This document shows positions 34,069-47,000 of a DNA stretch of 64,000 bases, in pieces. The stretch comes from Tanytarsus gracilentus (Eukaryota > Arthropoda > Insecta > Diptera > Chironomidae). The position numbers and the translations under genes are program-made. Within the stretch, counting starts at the first letter, position 1. Every line of letters begins with the position of its first letter. The stretch is from contig JAXRKN010000031.1 of the NCBI GenBank assembly GCA_038502055.1, forward strand, positions 620,001-684,000, read 5' to 3'. Below the pieces are notes generated by a model. The model was not told where the DNA came from and searched no databases. It saw only the letters and a program-made list of their open reading frames with translations.

Positions 34069-35860
34069 ATGAAGTCGTTTTCGATTTTCTTCCTCTATTA
34101 TTTCTTAAATTTTTCATCAGCAGAAAAAAAGAAAAATGTGATTGTTATTATGGCAGACGATTTAGCGTTAAATGATATCAGCTTGAGAGGAAGCAACGAG
34201 ATACCGACACCGAATATTGACGCACTTGCTCTTAATGGAATTGTGTTGAATAGGTTGGATAGAGAGTTGAGAATTTAACTTAATTAAAAATTAAAAATTA
34301 AAAATTTATGTTTTAAAGATTTTACACGCCGCCACTTTGCACTCCAAGCAGATGTTCCTATATGACTGGAAAATATCCGCATAATTTAGGCATGCAAGAG
34401 CTTGTCATTCTTTCAGACGAGCCATTTGGACTGTCAACGAAAGAAAAAGTCATGCCTCAATATTTTAAAGAAGCCGGCTATTCAACTCATTTAATTGGAA
34501 AAGTAAGGAATAAATTTTTAAAAAAATATTTTCAAACATTTTTAACTTTTTCAGTGGCATCTCGGATTTTATCAACAAAAATACACCCCAACTCGTCGTG
34601 GCTATGACACTTTCTTTGGATATCTAGGACCTTACATTGATTACTTCAGTTATACTCTCGAAGCATTTGATCGTAATTATTCGCGTGGCTATGACATGCG
34701 ACGAAATTTGGAGGTGGCGAGAAACCTTAGCGGAGAATACGTCACAAATTTATTCACAAGCGAAGCTGTAAAAGTGATAAAAAATCATGATAAGCAAAAG
34801 CCTTTGTACTTGCAACTTAATCACCTTTCGCCACATGCTGGAAATGAGGATGATCCAATGCAAGCTCTAAAAGTTGATATTGAGAGATTTTCATACATTA
34901 AAGATTTGAAGCGAAGGACATTAGCAGGTGAAGAAAAGACATTACGATTTTCAAAAATATCATAGTAAAATTATATTTTCAGCAATGATTTATCAGCTTG
35001 ATTTAAGTGTTGGAGAAGTCGTAAAAACTTTAAAAGACGAAGGAATGCTTAAAGATTCAATTGTTGTATTTTTCTCGGACAATGGTGGGCCCACTGTAGG
35101 TAAGCACTCAACGGCATCATCAAATTATCCATTGAGAGGACAAAAGCAAAGTGGATGGGAGGGTGGCATAAGAACAAATGCATTTGTGTACGCTCCATTT
35201 CTACCAAAAGGTGTAGTTCGAAATGAAATTTTTTATATTGCTGATTTCTTGCCGACTCTAAGAACTCTGTCAAATGCTGGTTTTGCAATATCTGATAGAA
35301 TTGATGGCATTGATCAGAGTCGAGTTCTTAAATCATTCTTACCACTGCCACAGCACTTTCACCCTCGGAAAGAAGTAATTTTTATTGATGACGTTTATCA
35401 TTACTCAAGTTTAATTTTGGATGGCCTTAAACTTGTAAATGGATCACTGAATGATGGAATTTATGACGGATGGTTGGGAGTAAACAAAAATTGTGAAAAT
35501 GATTTTAGAGATTATGAAACTAAAGTTAAAAATTCAACAGTGTGGAGGTCAATTAAAACACCTAAAACCTCTTTCTCACTTCAAAAAGTCAAATTTTTCT
35601 CAAAAGTTCAATGTCGATTTGACACCAAAATAAATCCTTGTATCCTTCAAAATGGACCTTGTCTCTTTGATATCCTTAATGATCCATGCGAGCAAAACGA
35701 TTTATCAATGAAACTTCCTGCAGTTTTTAATGATTTTAAGAAAAGGCTGAATTTTATAGAGAAAAACGTGGTGCAATCAAGAAGAAAAATTTCGGACCCA
35801 CAATGTGATCCAAAAAATTTCAATTTCACTTGGAATTGGTGGCAAAAAGATGATGAATAA
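34069..35860 (+). CDS. Arylsulfatase B-like sulfatase A
   Basis: Secreted or lysosomal sulfatase hydrolysing sulfate esters, possibly of N-acetylgalactosamine-4-sulfate as in ARSB; the real substrate is unknown. Exons are 34069-34253, 34319-34502, 34555-34927 and 34983-35860, for 539 residues. A signal peptide (MKSFSIFFLYYFLNFSSA) is followed by the metal-binding NVIVIMADDL. The catalytic CTPSR (residues 69-73) supplies the formylglycine cysteine, and GKWHLGFYQQ follows. The acceptor-side motif FFSDNGGPT and a Cys-rich C-terminus (PCLFDILNDPCEQNDL) complete the family pattern. All key residues are present. The donor of intron 1 is weak (GTTGGA) but identical in the neighbouring paralogue. It is the first of a tandem pair. 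Confidence 0.92.
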
Positions 35861-36014
35861 AAATTGTTTTTTATCTCTTCAAATTATTGAAAAAATTCCT
35901 TAATTAAAAGTAGAAAGTTATCTTTGGAAAAAAATGTTAATGTACATTAATTTGCATATTTTATGAATTCACTAATGATAACAATAAATAAAATGTTGTG
36001 AAGCTTTAAATAAG

Positions 36015-36054
36015 TATAAAAATTGCCTTTATAAAACTTCACAAGTTCTTCAGT
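36015..36054 (+). promoter_or_regulatory. Candidate core promoter of sulfatase B (TATA plus initiator)
   Basis: TATAAAA occurs at 36015-36021 and again at 36030-36036. TTCAGT, an arthropod initiator match, is at 36049-36054, about 55 bp before the start codon. The spacing is not ideal for either TATA box (about 37 and 22 bp). Confidence 0.4.
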
Positions 36055-36107
36055 GTTTTAATTTTGCAGACCATTTAAAAGAGTGCTCTTGACATTTGTC
36101 TCAAACA

Positions 36108-37846
36108 ATGAAATTAATTTTTGTTGTGTTTTTAAGTGTTTCAATAATTTTAAAGGTGACTGCACAGGACAAGAAAAATGTGATTGTTATTATGGCAGAT
36201 GATTTAGGTTTCAATGATGTTAGTTTAAGAGGAAGTAACGAGATACCGACACCGAATATTGACGCACTTGCTCTCAATGGAATTGTTTTGAATAGGTTGG
36301 AAAGAAAAATTTAACTGAATTAAAAATTAAATTTATGCTTTAAAGATTTTACACGCCGCCACTTTGCACTCCAAGCAGAAGCGCATTTATGACTGGAAAA
36401 TATCCGCATAATTTAGGCATGCAAGAATCTGTTGTTCATGCTGACGAACCTTGGGGATTGTCTCCAAATGAAACAATTATGCCTCAATATTTTAAAAAAG
36501 CTGGCTATTCAACGCATTTAATTGGAAAAGTAAAATTTTTAAAATCTTTATCTCTTTAAACTTATTACTCATTTTTTAATTAACTTCAGTGGCATCTCGG
36601 ATTTTATCAACAAAAATACACCCCAACTCGTCGTGGCTATGACACTTTCTTTGGATACCATGGACCTTTCATTGATTACTTCAGTTATACTCACTTCATG
36701 TACAACCGAAATTATTCTCGTGGCTATGATATGCGAAGAAATTTAGAGGTAGCGAAGGATCTTAATAATCAATATGTTACAAATTTATTTACTGATGAAG
36801 CTCTAAAAGTAATTAAAAATCACAACAAGTCAATTCCATTTTATTTGCAAATTAATCACCTTTCGCCACATGCTGGAAACGAGGATGATCCAATGCAAGC
36901 TCGACCAGAGGATATCGAGAGATTTTCTTATATTTCTGATTTGAAAAGAAGAAAACTAGCAGCGATGATTTATCAACTCGATATTGGCGTTGGTGAAGTT
37001 ATGAAAGCTCTCAAAGACACGAACTTGCTTAGAAATTCAATCGTTGTATTTTACTCGGACAATGGAGGACCGACGCGTGGAATTCACTCAACGGCATCAT
37101 CAAATTATCCATTGAGAGGTCAGAAAGAATCGTCATGGGAGGGAGCCATAAGAACAAATGCATTTATTTATGCTCCATTTCTACCAAAATCAATCGTGAA
37201 AGAAGAACTTTTTTATGTCGCTGATTTCTTGCCAACTTTTGCAACTCTCGCAGGTGCAGGTTACTCGATCAACAAAAAAATCGATGGACTTGATCAGACA
37301 AAAACTTTGCGTTCATCCTTTACGCTTCCAAAAAACTGGCAAATTCGTAAAACTGTTGTGGTGCTTGATAACATTCGAGGCTATGGATCATTAATTTCAA
37401 GCAACTTAAAATACGTAAATGGTTCGAATTCAGATGGGGCTGATGACACGTGGCTAGGAACAAACAATAATGCAGCGGTTAACTCTCAAAGTTATGAGCA
37501 AAGTGTCCGAAAATCTTTAACATGGCTGGCCATTGGATCAAAATTAAGCAGTGCAACGATTAGCAGGAATAGAAATGCTGCAACTGTGGAATGTGCTTAT
37601 AATTCAAATTCAATCATTAACACGTGCGATTTACTGAAAGGTCCTTGTCTTTTTGATATTTTTAAAGACCCCTGCGAACAGAATGATTTAGGTAAAGATA
37701 AAGCTCACGTTAAATCCTTAAAAGATCTTGGAGATTTACAAAACTCTATTGCGAACGATGCTTTGCCTTCACGAAGAGAAAAACCCGATCCAAGGTGTGA
37801 CCCAAAAAATTTCGATGGTGTGTGGACGCCATGGATACCCGATTGA
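36108..37846 (+). CDS. Arylsulfatase B-like sulfatase B
   Basis: Tandem paralogue of the gene at 34069, with the same reaction and fold. Exons are 36108-36295, 36346-36529 and 36590-37846, for 542 residues. The start at 36108 gives a clean signal peptide (MKLIFVVFLSVSIILKVTAQ). Metal-binding NVIVIMADDLGFND, catalytic CTPSR (70-74), GKWHLGFYQQ and FYSDNGGPT are intact. The third intron of its neighbour (34928-34982) is absent; the coding sequence runs straight through LAAMIYQLD. Nucleotide identity is very high in exons 1-3, even with the weak donor, showing a recent duplication or gene conversion. A poly(A) signal lies near 37905. Confidence 0.93.
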
Positions 37847-37945
37847 GATAATTAGTCAAAAATTTATTTAAATCAAATTGGAATTTGGTGGCAAAATTTT
37901 CTATAATAAAAATTTAATTACAGTTTTAAGATTTGTGGAAATAAA

Positions 37946-40631
37946 TTAGAGTTCATTGTGTTCAATTTTCTTTTGCAATAAATCACTCGGATGAATAAAA
38001 ATTCCTTCGGCTGATTGCCATTCGCTTCCTGTTGTTCCCGAATTGAGACCGACAACTTCCATTTGTCCTGAGATTGGACGTCCGAAAGATCTACCTGAAA
38101 TTCCGAGGAATTTTCTTGTGTCGACATGTCTAAATTGCACATTAACATCTCTTATCCACTCGTCTCCGTAGCAAATGACCTCCCAGTTATCACCTAAAAT
38201 AAATTATCAACTATCAGTATTTAAACAAATTTGATTAATTCTCACCTGTATCTCCTTCACCCTCCTCATCTCCATAAGCCGAAATCTCTTGATTGCCAGA
38301 CAATGGACTTGTGAAGAAGTGTGAGTGGAGATTTTTCTTGGTGACGAGATGTTGCAATCGAATGGTGTCGCCACATTTAATTGGAACTCCTCTCGAGCAA
38401 TTTCCACCCATTTTTCCCTTAATTACCCAATGCGAATTAACATCGTCGGTATTTTCGACTCCTGTCACACTCTGAAATTTGAAAAGTGAAATTTCATTTA
38501 TAACGTATTTTTAAAATTCAAATTAAAAATGATCATCTCGGTTATTTCTCAATTTTATCCCATCAGAGTTTTGTTTACTCCATAAAAAATTTGCCGAAAA
38601 TCGAAAATGATTAGAAATAGCTTGAGAGAGCGTTTAGACAAGAAGCGAAAGGAACGACAAGACATCCTGGGAACGGGTGGACTCGCCGAAGCCGTTGAAG
38701 AGAAAAAATCTTTGATATTTGGTGAAGGTAAGAAAAATTTAAATTTCAATCAAGCAATTAAAAAAAATCATTTAATTTTAGATACAGAAGAGATTGAAAG
38801 ATGTCTCGTGAATATTCTCGCAAGCAAAACATTGATACTTCCAACCAATTCCACGCAAATAATTCAACTTATGACAAATTCATCGGAAGCTGCACCAGAT
38901 CAGACGAAAATTTATCATCTGCTTCAGAAAATCGCTCAACATAAAATAATTGAACTGAAAAATGTCTCAATTCAGAGTGAAGCTGGATTTGAAATCATCC
39001 AAATCAACAGCGAAAAGCTCTTCTATCACTATCAAGACATTCTGAGTGAGAAAAAGAGTGACGACGAATCATGGATGGAATCAACGTCAAAAACTGATCA
39101 AGAACCACCGGAGAAGAAGCGTAAGGAGAACATAAGTGATACGTCAGATATCATGTCATTGCTGTCACTTCCGTCGGCTAAAGAGAAGCAGCACAAACAA
39201 GTTGGTGAAGAGATTTTGGAATTGCTCAGTAAACCCACAGCAAAAGAACTTCAATTGACTGAAAAATTTCGATCCCAAGGCGGCACTCAAGTTATGGAAT
39301 TTTGTCCACATGGAACTCGAGTTGAGTGCTTAAAGGCTCAGAAAATTGCCGAAGAGAATAATATTACTGACTCGCCGGACGACAAAAATGACAATGAAAT
39401 TTCGAGCGAATCAAAATGCAACAAGCTTCACTTCAAGAAAATCATCCAGACTCACACTGACGTGGTTCTTGGCGATTGCAGTTTCCTCAATACATGTTTT
39501 CACATGTCAACATGCAAGTATGTCCACTATCAGGTCGACAATGAACAATCATTGATTAAGCCGAGTAAGATTGAAGAAGCTCCAGAAGCAAGCATTCCGA
39601 AAAGAAATCTTGAACCGTCAGGACTATCTTTGATTTCGCCTCAATGGATTCAATGTGATCTTCGCTATCTCGACATGTCATGTTTGGGAAAATTTAGCGT
39701 GATTATGGCCGATCCGCCATGGTAATAGAAAATATAAGTTAAAAAACTTTAAGTAATTAAAAATATTTTAGGGACATTCACATGGAGCTTCCATACGGAA
39801 CACTCTCCGACGATGAGATGAGGGAACTTGGTGTTCCAGCGTTGCAAGATGATGGATTGCTATTTTTATGGGTCACTGGAAGAGCTATGGAACTCGGCAG
39901 AGAGTGTTTAAAGCTGTGGGGCTATGATCGAGTTGACGAAATCATTTGGGTGAAAACAAATCAACTTCAACGAATAATTCGAACGGGAAGAACCGGTCAT
40001 TGGCTCAATCATGGAAAGGAGCATTGTCTCGTCGGCATGAAAGGAAATCCGCCAAATTTAAATCGCGGTCTCGATTGCGATGTAATCGTTGCGGAAGTCC
40101 GAGCAACATCACATAAGCCAGACGAGATTTACGGCATTATCGAGCGACTCAGTCCAGGCACGAGGAAAATTGAGCTGTTCGGAAGGCAACATAACGTTCA
40201 GCCTAACTGGCTTACAATTGGAAATCAACTCGATGGAGTTAAATTGGTCGAGAAGGAACTGATTAGTAGTTTTCAGAAAAGATATTCAGATGGAAATTGT
40301 ATGATCAGTAAGAAATAAAGTTTTCATGACGATAATTGTAATACAACCACCGACGTGTCCCAAATAACTTTTTTTTACGATTTGATAACTTACTTGCTGT
40401 CCTGATCCACTGCCATATTTTACATCGTGGGAGTGCAACCGAGTTTTATAATCCACGTTGAGCATTTTAATTACAGATCCGCATGTTACGAATCTGGCAT
40501 TTTTGCTAGCTAAAAGATAATTTTTTAAAACCAATCAGAACAATCCACATAAAGTGATTTGATTTACCTTCAATTAGGCAGAGATTTAAAATTGTTAAGC
40601 ATATGAGACGAAGATCCACGAGAACTTTCAT
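37946..40631 (-). CDS. Sdf2: SDF2-like ER chaperone component (MIR domains)
   Basis: SDF2 proteins work with ERdj3-type co-chaperones in ER protein quality control. Exons are 40568-40631, 40394-40509, 38246-38471 and 37946-38193, for 217 residues, matching the family size (about 211). A signal peptide (MKVLVDLRLICLTILNLCLIE) is followed by MIR repeats (VTCGSVIKMLN, RLHSHDVKYGSGSGQQSVTG, HWVIKG, GDTIRLQH, VQFRHVDTRKFLGISG). The C-terminus is HNEL, a KDEL-class ER retrieval signal. Intron 2 (38472-40393) contains the whole METTL3 gene on the other strand. Confidence 0.92.
38607..40318 (+). CDS. Mettl3: METTL3/Ime4, catalytic m6A methyltransferase subunit
   Basis: Catalyses N6-adenosine methylation of mRNA as a heterodimer with METTL14, recruited by WTAP/Fl(2)d. 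Exons are 38607-38727, 38782-39721 and 39772-40318, for 535 residues. Features in order: an N-terminal WTAP-binding helix region (SLRERLDKKRKERQDIL); a basic acidic linker; two CCCH-type zinc fingers (FCPHGTRVEC; GDCSFLNTCFHMSTCKYVHY); and the MT-A70 domain with the catalytic DPPW at 351-354, its Trp codon split by intron 2. Then come WVKTNQLQRIIRTGRTGHWL, KEHCLVGMKGNP and the C-terminal ELFGRQHNVQPNWLTIGNQ. Intron 1 is 54 nt and open in frame, so retention would add 18 residues. An AATAAA overlaps the stop codon. The gene sits inside intron 2 of Sdf2. Confidence 0.96.
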
Positions 40632-40789
40632 TGTCAATTTATTTAAATTGCTTTTGCGATGAGCTTATGATAGTTTTAAAAAAAGATTTATTTATCGTTG
40701 TCAGACTGAATTTTTTATTGAGCGAATCTCTCAGCAGGGGGAAACACAGAGAAGGAAAAAGTCGTGCGCACTCTCAACTAAATTCGGTC

Positions 40790-41053
40790 ATCTCAGTGGG
40801 TTTTCGGGAAAATTCAGTTTATGAAAATTATCAGAGAAAAACTTTCAGTTGAAAATTGAGGATACGCAAGAACAGCTCGAAAGGAAAGAAGAGTCGCAGC
40901 GCGAGTGACAATTAAAAAAAGGAATGAAAATTAAAATTTTAAGTGCTTAAAAGTGAATTCTTTTATTCATAAAAGTGAAACATAAAAAATTTGTCATAAA
41001 AAAAGGATAATAATCAATAAAAAGTGCGAGAAGAGATTTTATTTGAGAGAAAA
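40790..41053 (+). promoter_or_regulatory. Candidate 5' UTR exon with consensus splice donor
   Basis: An A-rich, stop-filled stretch ends in a perfect GTAAGT donor at 41054, and TCAGT initiator-like matches lie upstream (about 40796 and 40816). It could be the non-coding first exon of the plus-strand gene whose coding exons appear at 47.5 kb and 60 kb. This is weak evidence; no transcript support is available. Confidence 0.25.
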
Positions 41054-44000
41054 ATGTAAGTAAACTCTTAATGTTAATTGTCATTTAGTAATGTTTTCGC
41101 ATTTATTGAAAGCACTGAAAAATTCAGCAATGCACAGTTTCTGTTTAGATTTCTTATAGTTTTATTTGATTCGAGTTCCTTGAAAATGTCCTTACAATTA
41201 AGGAACGTCTCGCTGACAAAATTTTGTCTCTTTTTGCGTAGTTAAAAAATTCTGATTCTTCTTGTTTTATGTGTTGTTATTTTTAAAATTTTTAAAACCC
41301 AGCTGGACTATATTTGAAAATGTACTGTGTATGAACGATAAAATTATTATTCACTTTATATGCGGGAGTGCATTCTGTATAAGGGGTCACACGCTAATGA
41401 TATTTTTTTTATCAAAAGCTCACACACATTGCTTATACAAATTTATGTAATTCAGAAGTTCCAAAATATTTTAAATAAAATTACATTCTTCATGTTCACA
41501 ATGCTTAAATTTTGAACATTTTTTGGAAATTTCTTAGATACTAGTTTTTGTGGGTTGATGGACCTTGAAAAAACTTAAAACACTTCTTTTTGCTCTCAGC
41601 TCTAGATTTAAACATCCGTTGAGATTAACGAATGACTGAAAAAATTCTCTACCTCAGCAACGATAATCCAATTATGAGTGTGCAACTTTCCTTATCAATG
41701 GAGCGTAAATGAAGTCCTTTGAGAAAAATATCGAGAGAAAAAATAAGTTCAAGGCTCTAATAAATTAAATAATCGCACATGCATCTGCATGAAAAATGTT
41801 CAAGTGACTGTCTTCGGATTAACCGCCTTCTTTTTTAATTAAAAACCATTTTTTTGGTGGACATATTTTCCTTACCATCCACCCACACTCGCCCATTTGC
41901 TCAATCTCTTCAAAAAGCTGCTAGAAAAGCATTTTCATCCATCATAAAAAAAGGTCGTCTCCGACAAAATGTAAATAAGTTTTTGTGACGAACACAGAAG
42001 TTGGAAAACGTTTTGTAATTTTTTTTAAAGAGGGAGAAAGAAATTATTATTTACCGTATGTCCTGTTTGAGTTGAGTTTCCATGGAAAATGGACCAAAAT
42101 ATGTTACAAGCTTATCATTCAGTTGGTTTTTCTGAGAACATTATGATATTTTTGAAATTTCAATATCAACTTTTTCAATGAATCTTCAAATTAATCCTTT
42201 TATTAAGACACTTTAAACTTTAAGAGTGGGTTTTAGAATATATAAACCAATTTTGTAAATTTCCGGTGAAATTCGTCGCTAAATTATTTTGTACATGAGA
42301 AATTTTATGTTCATTTCATAAAAAAAACAGTTAAGTTATAAGAAATATTTATACACGATATACGCAAGGGTGCATTTTAAAAAGTCAAGACATTATATTT
42401 ACTCCTCCTATGTAAAGAAACACGTTCTTATGAGAACTTATACCGAAATGTGAAAAATATAAACAAGAGTCGAGAGGAAAGTGAATGTATTTAGTATTAC
42501 ATAATCGCATCTCTGTTTCTTCTCACTCGCTGAGAAAAAAAAAAGCTTTTTCCACCCTTAGAGAAAAGTTTTCTCTCGATGCGTCGCAACAATTTTTCCT
42601 CTTGTTCATTATTTTTTCGAAATGAGATTTTTCTCCTTATTTTATGATATTTTTTTAAGGGAAAAAAATCAATAAATTTTTTTATAAAAAGCTCAAATTT
42701 TTAAAAAGCTTTAAATCTTTTAATATGTTTTTAAAGTTTTTAATGACTAACGAAAAAAAGAATGTCATTAAGTGCTTCTTATATTTTTTTATGTTGCTGC
42801 GTAATATTTCGCCTGTTCACTCATGGCAGTTCCGATAAGAGACAACTTTTTCACTCTCAGCCTCCTCCTCACCAGCACCACTGGCAAATGTCATAAATAA
42901 ACAGGTTGCGTAATACCATTCACTGAATTTTTTGTAAAGAGTGTAGTGTTCGTAGCAAAAGGAAAATATTAAATCTAAATGATCAGGAAAATTCCTTAAA
43001 TTCAACAGCAAAAGTTTGAAAGTTTGCACTCCAATCAAAGTATTTGTTTAAAAACTAAACGATTAAAAGTTGAAGATTTTCTGAAAATCTTGAGGTAAAC
43101 TAAACAATAAGGACGCAAATTTATGAGCTCGTAAAAGTATTCACTTGTTGTTGAGCTCACAATCAATAAAACCTTCAATGCAAGGGATAAAAACTTTTTA
43201 CTTCACCAACTTATTAATTTCTTTACACTCTAAAATTTAATCATTTTCACTCCTTTGGCACAAAACCTTGAGATTTTTCGGTTGCCTTGTTTCTATGATG
43301 CGAAGCACTTTTCCTCCTCGAGACTTTATATGAGCTTTTCTGGTTCTTTCTTTTAATCTGACAGTTAATTTTGTTTCGTTGATGATTAAATTGCGCAACA
43401 ATTTTCCCGTGAACTTTTCTCTCGCATCCCGATAAATAAAATTTATTCAACGTGCGTATGAAGCTTTAAGAGGAAAATTCTTTAAGTGATTCTTAAAAAA
43501 TTTCCATTTTCCTTGAGAAGAAATCGAGGAAAAGTTTTTTCTTCAACCCCGAGAAAATACTAAATCATCATCAACATCATCACAAAATACTATAACACTA
43601 TATGCTATATAGTATGCGATAGCAAGAGGAAAAACCATAGAAAATTCTCCTATTGAACATTCCTCGCTTTTCTCTCATCACTCATTTCAAAAGGAAAATT
43701 GAATTAATTCATTTCCATTTCAATTTGTTGCACACTTTAAAGCTCAAGAGGGAATTTTTGCTTCAAATCACTTGGCTTTGTGGAGAATGTTCATAATTTA
43801 AACACATCAAAAAGCTTTTTCCTTAGTAAATTCGTAAAATTTTCAAACAATTTTGTGAATGAAAAATTTCGCTACGGCATAATTTAATTTCAACTGTTGT
43901 AGACATGCAGTAGCTTTTAACAATTTCTCGAGCTTTTTTCTCTCTCTTTGGATTTTCACTGTGTGATGTAAATTGATGCATTTTTTGCCCGTTGACATTC

Positions 44001-47000
44001 TCTTTTGACTTTAAGCCTTGTTAAACAACCAGCAGCTCCATAAAAATCGATCGATCAATTAGCAAAGAAAAATGAAGGCATGTTTTCTTTATAGGATCTC
44101 ATTAGAAGTTTTTCTCTCTCTTTTTTCCTTGTGGTTAATGGAAAGGGGAAATTAAAGCAACAGAAGAGGGTGAAAGGAAAAAAGCACTGAATTGAGTTTC
44201 TCCTAAAATAAACTACAGTGCCAGCTGCCACCGCATATCAACATGCAATCAAATTAATAAACTTTACACCATGATAGAAAGTTTTTTCTCCTCTCTCAAT
44301 TAAAAAACTTTGACTTTCTATTATTAAAAAGTTCTCGCGTGTGTATGACTTTAGTTTAAGGCGAGTGAACGTTTATTAGAAATTGATGTTGAACTTTATC
44401 ATGTTCATGCAGGTTTAAATTTTTTAAGGAGTTTATTTTCTTAAAAATACTTAATTTAAAAAAGTTAAAGTTTAAATTTATTAGTTTTCATTCTTTTAAA
44501 CGTTCGCTTTTTCTCTCCTTCAGTATAAGTAAATTTTTCACCACACAAAAGATAACAACAACTACTAAAAAACAACAAGCGTTAGTGAAGTAAAGTGAGG
44601 AAAGGAATCCTCCATGTAAACATAGCGAGTATAAATAGCTTTTATTTGTTTTTCGTTTCCTTCTTTTCGGTTGGAATGGGGAAAAAATCGATGCGACATT
44701 TTATTGATGGAATATTTTTTTCTGCTTCTATTCTAATCTCCGTTCTGTGGAGCCTTCAAAGTTCCTCTTCGTCTTTATTTGATTTCTATCGGTTAAATCA
44801 CATTTCGATATGTGGAGGGATTTCAACGACAGTATTAAGCCATTCACATTTTTTTCTCGTATTGCCTTTTCTGTCAAGTTTATGAGAGTAAAAGACACAT
44901 GCATGATGGGTGAGAAAAGAGGGAGTTGAAGTGAAGGAAATCATAATCATTTATGTATTTTCTCTTCCTATTTCAGTGTATTCATATATTTATGTATGCT
45001 GTTTACCCACTTCGAGTTCAAGTTTCCCTCGTTCGTATTTCACGAGAGCTTTTTGTCGTCGTCGTCTCCCTTTCAAGTGCTTTTTTTCTGTATGTTTTCC
45101 CAACACATAAAAGTTACGAAATTTGAGCTGATTTGCATTTTTCATTTCAAAATAAATGCCTTTAGAATATATTCATCGTTCGTGTGAATTGGGAGTGGTC
45201 GGTTGAGGAAAATCGATAAAAACTTTTTAAAAATTCATTCAGTCTAGAAAGTAATTTGAACTCTCCATTTTTTCCATCTTACATTTTGAACAAAAACTTC
45301 AAGAAAAACTTTTTCTTCATTGAGTCCTTGACTGACTTCTGAATGTTATTTACTAACAAATTTAACAAGAGTTTTGCATAAAGAGAGCTTCGTGTGTGCA
45401 AAAGATAATCAAATTTCGCTTGAGGTATGAATAAAATCCTGGATTATGGTTGAATAATCGTCAATGTGTAGACTTTATTTCGCCAGAAACGTGTTTCACT
45501 TAATTAAATTTTGGTGCACATGATCGTTTGAAAAGGTCCTTGAAATTCTATATTTTCTCGCTTTATCATCAACCCGCATACAATTTTTACCTTTACTTCG
45601 TTCGTTCCATCTCATTTTACAAGCTGTGCAAAATATCGAAGCGAAAATTTCGACGCTTCTTCCATCCTATACTTTTCTTCCTGAAAGCGCATATTTATGA
45701 AATGCTTTATGCAAACGTGTACGCTCATATATGACAAAACAGGAAACGATTAAAATCTTGAATAATTTAATGACTCTCTGCACTCCTTTTTTTACGTTGT
45801 GAGGAAACGTTTTATTGCAATTTATATAGTTTAGAGGAGCTCTGAGAATAATAGAAGCTGATGATGGTAAAAAACTTCCGTCGTCTTTTCATGTGCGGAT
45901 ACTTATACAGGGATAGCAACAAAAATTTTCTCGACAAATTGTGTGATAAGAATATTGCATGTAATTACGGCAAGTTCAAATCGAAAGCTTTTGCCTAAAT
46001 ATTACTGAAAAGTTTTCATTTTTAAGAAGAAAGAATTAAGAACACAAAATAATGGCTCAATCTAAAATGTCAGAGGTAAAAAATGATGCGAATCATGAAA
46101 CACCCTAACTAATTAGCTGCCATAATTTTCTTTCTGGATGATTTAGTCAAAGCTTCGTTATTGTTTAAGTAGAGGGTTTATTCTGAAGGTATCGCAACAT
46201 ATTTTTATAATATGATTCGTTAAGCAAAAGATACAAGTTTTTTTTATGATTTCAAGTTTTATCATGAAAATTAAAATTATTATCTCAAGCTCATTTGTGA
46301 ACCCGAATTCTAAGAAAGCTTTAAACCGCCAAATATTCCCATTTCATTAACACCGAGTGTGTTGTGCGGTTTGCAAATGTTTAGAGAACTTTTTTATTCT
46401 TCTCCTCGGGACATATTCCGAGTTATGTGCATGTGTTTGTTGTTTCTTTACATTGGTGATTAATTTTGCGAACGTTAAATTATTTCTTTTATCTCTTGTT
46501 GTGTTTGTCTTTTTAATTATTGGCTCCCGTAGAGTTTTTTCCTCCTAGAGTTGTTGAAAGTTAATTAAACGTTAAAAATAAATGAATGTTGCCGCCATAT
46601 TTTTAGATTATGTGCTTTATCACGTTAGAAACTTTTCCAGTTCATTTTTTGCTTGCAATTGATTAATGTTTTTTTAACGCAATAAAAATTATAAGAAAAA
46701 ATTGTTAATTTGCGATTGTGTTTCGTTTTTTTTCGATTTATTTTCAGATTATTACCGCAATCGGCATAAAAATAATTTATTAACAAAAAAAGTTTTACTC
46801 GCTATTAAGAATATCTAAAATAAATTAAATCGTAAAGTTTCTTTGCTTTTTATCTAAATCACCGAGTATTAAAATGTACAGTACAAAGTTTTACATACAA
46901 AAAGTTTTCATTTTGCTTATTTTGATTTAATTAAAAACCTAATTTACTGTTTTAGAATCCCATTTGAAACCACTTTTATTTAAATTTTTTCGAGCTTTTA

